From assembly GCA_946481135.1 (NCBI GenBank), contig CAMLMQ010000097.1:1-10334 (forward strand): 10,334 nt of DNA, given 5' to 3'. Shown piece after piece: positions 1-7,729 of the stretch. The notes beneath the pieces are model-generated. The model was not told the DNA's origin, made no database searches, and saw only the letters and a list, made by a program, of their open reading frames with translations. Within the stretch, counting starts at the first letter, position 1, and each line of letters begins with the position of its first letter. A program made the position numbers and the translations under genes. The stretch is from an uncultured Microbacteriaceae bacterium. GTDB lineage: Bacteria; Actinomycetota; Actinomycetes; Actinomycetales; Microbacteriaceae.

Positions 1-703
1 CTTCGCGCGAGTGCAGGGTGCGGGCGTCGTACATCGTCGCGAGGATGCCGTCGAGGCGGATCGCGGGGTTGAGCCGGTCGCGCACCTTCTCGATCGTCTC
101 CACGAGCAGCGCGACACCACGCAGGGCGAAGAACTCGCACTCGAGCGGGATGAGCACCCCGTGGGCCGCCGTCAGCGCGTTGATCGTCAGCAGGCCGAGC
201 GACGGCTGACAGTCGATGAGGATGACGTCGTACCGGTCGGAGACCTGACGCAGGACGCGGGCGAGGATCTGCTCGCGCGCCACCTCGTTGACGAGGTGCA
301 CCTCGGCGGCGGAGAGGTCGATGTTGGCGGGGATGACGTCGAGCCCCGGCGTGGATGTCTGCTGGATGCAGTCCACCGCCGCGGTGTTGCTGCCGAGCAG
401 CAGCTCGTAGATCGTCGGCACGTCGTGGGTCTGCGCACCGAGACCCGCGCTCAGGGCGCCCTGGGGGTCGAAGTCGATCGCGAGCACGCGCCGGCCGTAC
501 TCGGCGAGGGTCGCACCCAGGTTGATCGACGTCGTCGTCTTGCCGACGCCGCCTTTCTGGTTGCACAGCGCGATGACCCGGGCGGGGCCGTGGCTGCGCA
601 GCGGTGCGGGTTCCGCGAAGAAGGTCGCGGGCCGCCCGGTCGGGCCGAGCGCCGGCGCTTCCAGACCCGGCAACTCGGTGACGTCCTCCCGATGCCCCAC
701 CAT
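1..703 (-). CDS. parA: ParA/Soj-family chromosome-partitioning ATPase (3' end beyond window)
   Basis: Deviant Walker-type ATPase of the ParA/MinD superfamily. It binds ATP, dimerises on DNA and helps organise or segregate the chromosome at the nucleoid. The first 234 residues are visible; the C-terminus lies outside the window. Residues 1-40 are a proline-rich extension. The deviant Walker A motif KGGVGKTT is at 50-57 with both signature lysines (K50, K55). The motif DFDPQG follows at 77-82 and the Walker B strand VILIDCQPS at 160-168, so the ATPase core looks intact. The ATG at 701-703 is the start that keeps the whole core, but it has no clear Shine-Dalgarno. The position after xerD matches the actinobacterial ParA-like gene that usually precedes scpA and scpB (as at Rv1708 of M. 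tuberculosis), rather than the oriC-linked parA next to parB. That assignment is inference from context. Promoter candidates lie in the 99 bases upstream. Confidence 0.93.
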   Translation of the reverse strand, partial: MVGHREDVTELPGLEAPALGPTGRPATFFAEPAPLRSHGPARVIALCNQKGGVGKTTTSINLGATLAEYGRRVLAIDFDPQGALSAGLGAQTHDVPTIYELLLGSNTAAVDCIQQTSTPGLDVIPANIDLSAAEVHLVNEVAREQILARVLRQVSDRYDVILIDCQPSLGLLTINALTAAHGVLIPLECEFFALRGVALLVETIEKVRDRLNPAIRLDGILATMYDARTLHSRE

Positions 704-709
704 GGCCCG

Positions 710-715
710 AGTGTA
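710..715 (-). promoter_or_regulatory. Possible -10 box for a leaderless parA transcript
   Basis: On the minus strand the hexamer TACACT fits the actinobacterial -10 pattern TAnnnT. It ends six bases before the parA ATG, the spacing expected if transcription starts at the A of the start codon. No Shine-Dalgarno precedes this ATG, which suits a leaderless message. The -35 position (about 733-738, CACACC) is poor. It may be an alternative to the promoter at 753-780. Confidence 0.35.
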
Positions 716-718
716 CGT

Positions 719-733
719 CCGTCCCCCGGACGG
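719..733 (-). other. Small hairpin upstream of parA
   Basis: A perfect 6-bp stem (CCGTCC at 719-724 paired with GGACGG at 728-733) closes a 3-base loop. It would lie in the 5' untranslated leader if parA is transcribed from the 753-780 promoter. There is no T-rich tail, so it is not a convincing terminator for xerD. It could hinder ribosome access or be chance in GC-rich DNA. Confidence 0.35.
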
Positions 734-752
734 GTGTGCGCGGGACGCGCCC

Positions 753-780
753 ACGGTAGACGGGTTCGGCTCTAGCTCAA
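753..780 (-). promoter_or_regulatory. Candidate sigma-70-type promoter for parA
   Basis: On the minus strand a -35 hexamer TTGAGC (775-780; 4 of 6 matches to TTGACA) is followed by a 16-base spacer and a -10 hexamer TACCGT (753-758; TAnnnT). Transcription would begin near 746, giving a leader of about 43 bases before the ATG at 703. It lies in the 99-base gap after xerD, one of the largest gaps in the gene string, so a separate promoter for parA and its downstream partners is plausible. The -35 sits in an imperfect palindrome, CTCA-GCT-TGAG. Confidence 0.5.
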
Positions 781-802
781 GCTGAGGTTGAAGGTACGCG
801 CG

Positions 803-1717
803 CTACCGGGCGCGCGGATGCGCGGTGACGTACATGTCGCGCAGCGCATCCGCCGTCACGCGCGTGTAGATCTGCGTCGTCGCGACGCTCGCGTGGCCGA
901 GCAGCTCCTGCACGACGCGCACATCCGCCCCGCCCTGCAGCAGATGGGTCGCGAACGAGTGGCGCAGGCTGTGCGGCGAGAGCTCGAGGTCGAGTCCCGC
1001 CCGGTCGGCGACCGCCCGCAGGATGAGCCACGCGTTCTGCCGGGACAGTCGTGCCCCGCGCATCCCGAGGAACAGGGCAGGCGTCGCCCGGCCGCGCGCC
1101 GAGAGCACGGGGCGCACGCGCACGAGGTAGGCGTCGAGAGCCTCACGCGCGAAGCTCCCCACCGGCACGAGACGTTGCTTACCGCCCTTGCCCAACAACC
1201 GCACGACGTCGGCGGTGCCGCCCTCCCCGGTGAGGTCGTCGACGTTGAGCGCCACCGCCTCCGAGACCCGCGCGCCCGTGGCGTACAGCAGCTCCAGCAG
1301 CGCCCGGTCGCGCACGTGCGCCGGGTCGTCACCCGCGGTCGCCGCGAGGAGCTCCTCCACCTGGCCGATCGTGAGCGCCTTCGGCAGCCGCTCGGCGAGC
1401 TTCGGCGCGACGAGGTCGACACCTGGATCCACCGTGAGACGGCCCTCGTCGACGAGGAAGCGGGTGAAGCCACGCACCGACGAGAGCATCCGGGCGACCG
1501 ACGACGCGGCGAGCGGGGGCGTCGCCTCACGGAGGCTCCGGGCGAACGCGTGCAGGCTCTCGGGCGTCACCTGGCCCGGCTCGCGGATGTCGGCCTCTCC
1601 GAGCACGTCGAGTAGCCGCGTCAGGTCGCGGCGGTACGCGGCGAGGGTGTGCGGCGAGCGACCGCGCTCGATGCCGAGGTGCCGCAGGTAGCGGTCGAGC
1701 TCAGTCGCGAGATCCAC
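803..1717 (-). CDS. xerD: Site-specific tyrosine recombinase XerD
   Basis: Tyrosine recombinase that, with a XerC partner, resolves chromosome dimers at the dif site near the terminus. The protein has 304 residues, the normal XerC/XerD length. The N-terminal SAM-like DNA-binding domain spans about 2-90 (SPHTLAAYRRDL near 21-32) and the catalytic domain about 110-295. All catalytic residues are present: R150 in TGARVSEA, K177 in GKGGKQR, H249 and R252 in HSLRH, H275 in LLGHAS, and nucleophile Y284 in IYTRV. I chose the GTG at 1715-1717 because translation from it begins right at the conserved N-terminal helix and overlaps the upstream NUDIX gene by only 17 bases. The ATG at 1775-1777 would add 20 residues of non-conserved sequence inside that gene. 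Its place after pyrG and NUDIX matches actinobacterial xerD (as at Rv1701). XerC is the alternative name; context favours XerD. Confidence 0.95.
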   Translation of the reverse strand: MDLATELDRYLRHLGIERGRSPHTLAAYRRDLTRLLDVLGEADIREPGQVTPESLHAFARSLREATPPLAASSVARMLSSVRGFTRFLVDEGRLTVDPGVDLVAPKLAERLPKALTIGQVEELLAATAGDDPAHVRDRALLELLYATGARVSEAVALNVDDLTGEGGTADVVRLLGKGGKQRLVPVGSFAREALDAYLVRVRPVLSARGRATPALFLGMRGARLSRQNAWLILRAVADRAGLDLELSPHSLRHSFATHLLQGGADVRVVQELLGHASVATTQIYTRVTADALRDMYVTAHPRAR

Positions 1718-2290
1718 GACGGGCCTGCAGCGTGAGCAAGGCGATGAGGAGCGGCGCATTGCGCAGTCGGCCGGCACGGACCGCGTCGAGGGCCTCGTCG
1801 AGGCCTACCCGGCGCAGCACGAGCTCGGCCTCCTCGTCGGTGCGGGCATGCGTGTCGGGTGCCGCCGACAGGCCCCGTGCCTCGAAGACGGTGATGATCT
1901 CGCTGCTGCCCCCGGGCGACGAGTGGAAGCTCGTGAGCTCCGACCACTCGGCGGCGACGAGATCGGCCTCCTCGGCGAGTTCGCGTCGAGCCGCCTCGAG
2001 GGGCTCCTCGCCGGGCTGATCGAGCAGCCCCGCGGGCAGCTCCCAGTCCCGCATCCCGATCGGCTGCCGGTACTGGTTGAGCAGCAGCACCCGCTCGTGC
2101 TCGTCGATCGCGACGACCGCCACCGCGCCCGTGTGCCGGGTGTACTCCCGGGTCATCGGCGCTCCGCCGAAGGTCACCGTGTCGCGCACGATGTCCCACA
2201 CGCGACCGGTGAACACCATCTCGCGCGCGACGAGCGGCGCGGGGTCGGCGACATCCTCGAGCACGCCGGTGCGCAGCGCCTCGAGGTCGA

Positions 2291-2294
<4 letters not shown>
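1701..2294 (-). CDS. NUDIX hydrolase, ADP-ribose pyrophosphatase-like
   Basis: A 197-residue NUDIX hydrolase, probably hydrolysing ADP-ribose or a related nucleoside diphosphate sugar to AMP and a phosphosugar in the cytoplasm. The NUDIX box spans about 89-112, from the Gly of AGLLD through the Glu of PGEE to [10 protein letters not shown]. The metal-binding REL-EE glutamates (E105, E108, E109) are present. The near-invariant Gly of the EExGU end is Asp here (D111). A proline in SPGG (P127), about 15 residues after the box, is the feature used to mark the ADP-ribose pyrophosphatase subgroup. The GTG start shares the four bases GTGA with the pyrG stop, and a GAGG Shine-Dalgarno (2302-2305) sits 7 bases upstream. 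The end overlaps xerD by 17 bases. The genomic equivalent in M. tuberculosis is Rv1700. The substrate is inferred from family and context. Confidence 0.9.
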
Positions 2295-4039
<1,745 letters not shown>

Positions 4040-4051
<12 letters not shown>

Positions 4052-4065
4052 GTGTTGATCACCAC
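4040..4065 (-). repeat. 12-base direct repeat spanning the pyrG start
   Basis: On the minus strand GTGGTGATCAAC (4054-4065) is followed two bases later by GTGGTAATCAAC (4040-4051), 11 of 12 identical. The upstream copy holds the Shine-Dalgarno sequence and the downstream copy begins with the pyrG start codon. It may be a protein-binding site covering the translation start, or a small duplication without function. Confidence 0.6.
4057..4063 (-). promoter_or_regulatory. Ribosome binding site of pyrG
   Basis: GGTGATC on the minus strand matches the complement of the 16S rRNA 3' end (GATCACC) over seven bases. It uses the 5' part of the anti-Shine-Dalgarno region rather than the usual core. It lies 5 bases before the GTG at 4051 and decides the choice of that start over the GTG at 4030. 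Confidence 0.5.
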
Positions 4066-4073
4066 GGGGTTTC

Positions 4074-4079
4074 AGCGTA
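4074..4079 (-). promoter_or_regulatory. Weak candidate -10 box upstream of pyrG
   Basis: TACGCT on the minus strand fits TAnnnT and lies in the 66-base gap between recN and pyrG. This is the only gap of more than about 30 bases inside the string from the TPR-like gene to xerD. No recognisable -35 hexamer is found 16-18 bases upstream. It is offered only as the best local candidate. Confidence 0.2.
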
Positions 4080-4117
4080 TCCCAGGTTGGCGCCGCCGCG
4101 CTCCCCCACGCCGGGGC

Positions 4118-5824
4118 TCACCGCCACGTGCCGTGCGCCTGCTCGAGCAGCTCCTTCGCGTGCGCGAGGGCGAGTTCGGAGTCGGGCGACCCCGACAGCA
4201 ACCGCGCCATCTCCTGGGCGCGGTCGTCGGCGTGCACGAGCCGCACGTTGCTCGTCGTCACCGCCCCGTCGGTGCCCTTCTCGACGACGAGATGGTTCGT
4301 CGAGAACGCCGCCACCTGCGCCAGATGGGTCACGACGATCACCTGCGCCGACTCGGCCAGGCGCGCGAGCCGACGACCGATCTCGGTCGCGCTCGCGCCG
4401 CCGACGCCCGCGTCCACCTCGTCGAAGACGAAGGTCGGAACGGGATCCGACCCCGCGAGCACGACCTCGATCGCGAGCATCACGCGCGAGAGCTCACCTC
4501 CGGATGCCCCGCGCGCGATCGGGCGCGGCTCGGTGCCGGGATGCGGCTGCAGCAGCAGGCTCACCTGGTCGCGCCCGGTGAGCGTCAGGTCGCGCTCCTC
4601 CACCTCGATCGCGAGACGCGCGTCGGGCATCGCGAGGGCGTGGAGTTCGGCGGTGACCGCGGCTTCGAGCCGGCCCGCCGCCTCCCGCCGCAGGTCGGTC
4701 AGCGCGGCGGCGAGTTCGTGCACGCGCGCGAGCCCCGACTCCACCTCGGCGCCGAGCTGCTCGATGCGCTCCGCGTCGCCGTCGAGTTCGAGCAGCCGCG
4801 TGCTGCCGCTCTCGAGGTGGTCGATCACGTCGTCGAGGGTCGGGCCGTGACGCCGCATGAGCGCGGCGAGCACCGCGCGGCGCTCCTGGATGCCCTCGAG
4901 CTCGCGCGCGCCGTCGGCGTCGAGAGCGCCGAGGTAGCTCGAGAGGGCGCCCGAGATCTCGGCGAGGGCGAACGACGCCGCGGTCAGCTGCTCGGCCAGC
5001 GGCGCGAGCGCCGCGTCGTGGTCGACGACGCGGTCGAGCGACCGACGGGCGGTCTCGACGAGGGCCGTCGCATCGGCGCTCTCGACGAGCTGAGCCGACA
5101 CGGCCTCGCGCGCCTCGGTCGCGGCGAGGCGCAGGTCTTCGAGATTGGTGAGGCGCTCCGCCTGCTCGGCGAGGGCGACATCCTCGCCCCGCTGGGGCGC
5201 CGCCGCCTCGATCTCGGCCATCGCCGCACGCAGGTCGTCGGCCTCGCGGCGGCGTCGGTCGCGTTCGGCGACGAGGAGGTCGAGCTCCTCGCGGTCGGTC
5301 TGCCAGCGCTCGAAGGCCTCGCGGTAGTCGCCGAGGAGCCGGGCGAGCGGGGCTCCCGCGTAGCGGTCGAGCGCCTCCCGCTGGGCCGTCGCCGACCGCA
5401 GGCGCAACTGCTCCGACTGTCCGTGCACGACGACGAGGTGCGGCTGCAGTTCGGCGAGCACCCCGACCGGCGCCGCCCGCCCGCCGACCGTGGCGCGGCT
5501 GCGGCCGTCGGCGCCGACGGTGCGACCGAGGATGAGCTGCGCACGCCCGGCGTCGACCGGGTCGACGTCGCCGCCGGCGTCGCGCACGCGGTCGGCGACG
5601 GCGCCCTCGGCAGGCACCTGCCAGTGCCCCTCGACGACGGCCTGGCCGCTGCCGGCACGCACCGCGCCGCTGTCGCCGCGCTCCCCGAGTAGCAGCCCGA
5701 GCGCCGTCACGACCATCGTCTTCCCGGCGCCCGTCTCGCCCGTGAGCGCGGTGAACCCGGGCCCCAGCGGCAGGCGGGCTTCGCCGATCACGCCGAGGTC
5801 GCGGATCGAGATCTCCTCGATCAC
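4118..5824 (-). CDS. recN: DNA repair ATPase RecN
   Basis: SMC-like ATPase that acts early in double-strand-break repair, holding DNA ends or sister chromatids together for RecA. The protein has 568 residues, a normal RecN length. The N-terminal half-site holds Walker A GETGAGKT at 29-36. The middle (about 150-400) is rich in Leu, Ala, Glu and Arg and fits the antiparallel coiled coil of RecN. The C-terminal half-site has the ABC signature SGGELS at 441-446, Walker B TFVFDE ending at E469, and the H-loop histidine of VTHLAQ near 500. The GTG start at 5822-5824 shares GTGA with the nadK stop, and AGGAGG lies 10 bases upstream. In M. tuberculosis two genes (Rv1697, Rv1698) separate recN from pyrG; here only 66 bases do. 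Expression with nadK and tlyA is expected, and no SOS-type operator is seen before it. Confidence 0.96.
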   Translation of the reverse strand: MIEEISIRDLGVIGEARLPLGPGFTALTGETGAGKTMVVTALGLLLGERGDSGAVRAGSGQAVVEGHWQVPAEGAVADRVRDAGGDVDPVDAGRAQLILGRTVGADGRSRATVGGRAAPVGVLAELQPHLVVVHGQSEQLRLRSATAQREALDRYAGAPLARLLGDYREAFERWQTDREELDLLVAERDRRRREADDLRAAMAEIEAAAPQRGEDVALAEQAERLTNLEDLRLAATEAREAVSAQLVESADATALVETARRSLDRVVDHDAALAPLAEQLTAASFALAEISGALSSYLGALDADGARELEGIQERRAVLAALMRRHGPTLDDVIDHLESGSTRLLELDGDAERIEQLGAEVESGLARVHELAAALTDLRREAAGRLEAAVTAELHALAMPDARLAIEVEERDLTLTGRDQVSLLLQPHPGTEPRPIARGASGGELSRVMLAIEVVLAGSDPVPTFVFDEVDAGVGGASATEIGRRLARLAESAQVIVVTHLAQVAAFSTNHLVVEKGTDGAVTTSNVRLVHADDRAQEMARLLSGSPDSELALAHAKELLEQAHGTWR

Positions 5825-6756
5825 GAGCCGACCCCCTCCTCGGTGTCCGACGTGGTCGGGCCGCGCCACCCCGCGACCGGCAGGGCGAACTTGTTGACGA
5901 GGCGCTCGGTGAACGGACGCGGGCTCAAGCGCGCGAGCCGCACCGGCACCGGGGAGCGCCGCACGACGACCCGCGCCGCCGCGGGGAGCTCGAACGTGCG
6001 CCGCCCGTCGCACCACAGCACTCCGGTGCCCGGGGTGCGCCGGAGCAGCTCGACCACGAGCGACGACTCGGGGCCGACCACGAGCGGACGAGCGAACAGC
6101 GCGTGCGCCGAGAGCGGCACCATGAGCAGCGCCTCCACCGTCGGCCAGACGACGGGTCCACCCGCCGAGAAGGAGTAGGCGGTCGACCCGGTGGGGGTCG
6201 ACATGACGACGCCGTCGCAGCCGAACGTCGAGATCGGGCGACCGTCGACCTCGATCGCGACCTCGAGCGAGCGCTCGCGACTCGCCTTCTCGACCGACGC
6301 CTCGTTGAGCGCCCAGGTCTCGTAGACGACCTCGGCATCCACTTTCACCCGGACCGAGATCGTCATGCGCTCCTCGACGACGTAGTCGCGGGCGAGAGCC
6401 CGCTCGACGGTCGCGGCGAGATCCTCCCGCTCGGCCTCGGCGAGGAAGCCGACGTGACCGAGGTTCACACCCAGCAGGGGCGCATCGCATCCGCGGGCGA
6501 GCTCCGCGGCGCGCAGGATGGTGCCATCGCCGCCGAGCACGATGACGAGCTCCAACTGCGCGCTCGAGACGTCGGTGCCGAGCATCGCGATCGGGGCGAG
6601 GTCGGGCGCGGCGGCCATGAGATCGCGGTACTCGTCCGGCGACAGCACCGGGGTGAGTCCCGCGGCGATGAGCTGGCGGCAGACCTCGATGCCGGCTTCG
6701 AGCGAATCCGACCGCCCGGTGTGCGCGACGACGAGGAGGTGGCGGTCCTCGGACAC
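5821..6756 (-). CDS. nadK: NAD kinase
   Basis: Phosphorylates NAD to NADP with ATP or polyphosphate, supplying the cell's NADP(H). The protein has 311 residues, usual for actinobacterial NadK (PpnK). Family motifs are all present: LGGDGT at 74-79 with the catalytic Asp D77, NLGHVGFL at 98-105, ALNE at 149-152, and the glycine-rich TPTGSTAYSFSAGGP at 187-201. The start is GTG at 6754-6756, preceded by the strong Shine-Dalgarno AAGGAG (6761-6766) at a spacing of 4. It follows tlyA by 30 bases and overlaps recN by four, giving the tlyA-nadK-recN order common to actinobacteria. No truncation or missing residue is seen. Confidence 0.97.
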   Translation of the reverse strand: MSEDRHLLVVAHTGRSDSLEAGIEVCRQLIAAGLTPVLSPDEYRDLMAAAPDLAPIAMLGTDVSSAQLELVIVLGGDGTILRAAELARGCDAPLLGVNLGHVGFLAEAEREDLAATVERALARDYVVEERMTISVRVKVDAEVVYETWALNEASVEKASRERSLEVAIEVDGRPISTFGCDGVVMSTPTGSTAYSFSAGGPVVWPTVEALLMVPLSAHALFARPLVVGPESSLVVELLRRTPGTGVLWCDGRRTFELPAAARVVVRRSPVPVRLARLSPRPFTERLVNKFALPVAGWRGPTTSDTEEGVGS

Positions 6757-6760
6757 GGCG

Positions 6761-6766
6761 CTCCTT
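6761..6766 (-). promoter_or_regulatory. Ribosome binding site of nadK
   Basis: AAGGAG on the minus strand, 4 bases before the GTG at 6756. It is one of the strongest Shine-Dalgarno sequences in the window and fixes the nadK start in the 30-base gap after tlyA. Confidence 0.7.
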
Positions 6767-6786
6767 CCGGGCTGGGCCGCTGCTCC

Positions 6787-7581
6787 TCAGGGGAGAGCGG
6801 CGATGACGCTCTCCCATTCTGGCGGATCGGATCCGACAGCGGGCCGCAGCCGGAGCAGATACTCCTGATTGCCGTTCGATCCGAGCACTGGGGAGGACGC
6901 GATGCCCGTCGTCTGCAGCCCCGCATCCCACGCGGCCCACACCACCGCGCTCACGGCATCCTGACGCAGCGCACGGTCGCGGACGATGCCCTCGCGCACC
7001 CCCTGCCGCCCGACCTCGAACTGCGGCTTGACGAGCAGCACGAGCTCGGCGCCGGGTGCCGTCGCGACGAGCGCCGGCAGCACCTGCCGGAGGGAGATGA
7101 ACGAGAGGTCGCCGACGACGAGAGTGGGGGTCTCGGTCGTGCCCGCGACCTCGGCGAGCCGTCCCGCGTCGAGGTCGCGCGCGTTGACGCCCTCGACGAC
7201 GCGCACCCGCGGGTCCTGCCGCACGATGGGCGCGAGTTGTCCGTGACCGACGTCGAGCGCGATCACCTCACGCGCACCGCGCTCGAGCAGCACCTGCGTG
7301 AACCCGCCCGTCGACGCGCCGACGTCGAGCGCCAACCGGCCGGCGGGGTCGACGTCGAACGCGTCGAGCGCCGCGACGAGTTTGAGCGCCGCACGACTCA
7401 CGTAGCGGTGCTCGCCCTCGATCTGCAGGGCCGCATCCTCGGTCACGCGCGTCGACGGCTTCGCCACGGCGCGGCCGTCGACCGTGACCCGCCCCTGCTC
7501 GATCGCCTCGACCGCGAGCGCGCGGGATCGGGCCAGACCACGCCGCACGAGTTCGGCGTCGAGCCGTGCGTCGTCGGCCAT
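6787..7581 (-). CDS. tlyA: TlyA-family rRNA 2'-O-methyltransferase (S4 plus FtsJ-like domains)
   Basis: Expected to methylate ribose 2'-OH groups of cytidines at the ribosomal subunit interface (C1920 of 23S rRNA, and C1409 of 16S rRNA in type II enzymes). Loss of this activity gives capreomycin resistance in mycobacteria. The protein has 264 residues. An S4 RNA-binding domain covers about 5-60 (LDAELVRRGLARSR). The SAM-dependent methyltransferase domain begins near 62, with SAM motif LDVGASTGGFT at 85-95, GDLSFISL at 157-164 and VKPQFE at 184-189. The catalytic tetrad K67, D158, K185 and E240 aligns with that of the M. tuberculosis enzyme. The interdomain linker reads HRYV (58-61) where the M. 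tuberculosis protein has RAWV. The start is ATG at 7579-7581, 7 bases after the small upstream ORF, with no clear Shine-Dalgarno, so coupling is likely. Older 'haemolysin' labels refer to the same family. Confidence 0.95.
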   Translation of the reverse strand: MADDARLDAELVRRGLARSRALAVEAIEQGRVTVDGRAVAKPSTRVTEDAALQIEGEHRYVSRAALKLVAALDAFDVDPAGRLALDVGASTGGFTQVLLERGAREVIALDVGHGQLAPIVRQDPRVRVVEGVNARDLDAGRLAEVAGTTETPTLVVGDLSFISLRQVLPALVATAPGAELVLLVKPQFEVGRQGVREGIVRDRALRQDAVSAVVWAAWDAGLQTTGIASSPVLGSNGNQEYLLRLRPAVGSDPPEWESVIAALP

Positions 7582-7588
7582 CGCGCGG

Positions 7589-7729
7589 CTACGCGTTCGG
7601 GCGCGCGTCGCCCGCTTCGAGGGTGGCGCGCAGCTCCTCGTACACCTGGGCGAGCTGTTCGGCGCGCGACGCGAGGGGCTGGTCCTCGATGAGACGCAGA
7701 CGGGAGAGCAGGGCGTCGTCGTCGGTCAT
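7589..7729 (-). CDS. Small conserved protein between HAD phosphatase and tlyA
   Basis: A 46-residue ORF starting MTDDDALLSRLRL. I recognise no functional family. It appears to be one amphipathic helix, rich in Leu, Ala, Glu and Arg, followed by a short tail, with no membrane segment and no cysteines. Its ATG (7727-7729) overlaps the HAD stop as ATGA, and its TAG lies 7 bases before tlyA. This packing, with an ORF of similar size at the same place in M. tuberculosis (Rv1693, from memory), supports a real gene. It may be coupled to, or bind, one of its neighbours; that is inference. Longer in-frame starts would run into the HAD gene and are less likely. Confidence 0.75.
   Translation of the reverse strand: MTDDDALLSRLRLIEDQPLASRAEQLAQVYEELRATLEAGDARPNA

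Noticed and set aside
803..1777. XerD starting at the ATG at 1777 (324 residues)
   Set aside because: The extra 20 residues are Cys-, Arg- and Ser-rich, unlike XerD, and come from reading the NUDIX gene in another frame.
4052..4117. Reiterative-transcription attenuator of pyrG like that of Bacillus
   Set aside because: There is no terminator hairpin with a U-tract between any plausible promoter and the start codon, and the gap is only 66 bases.
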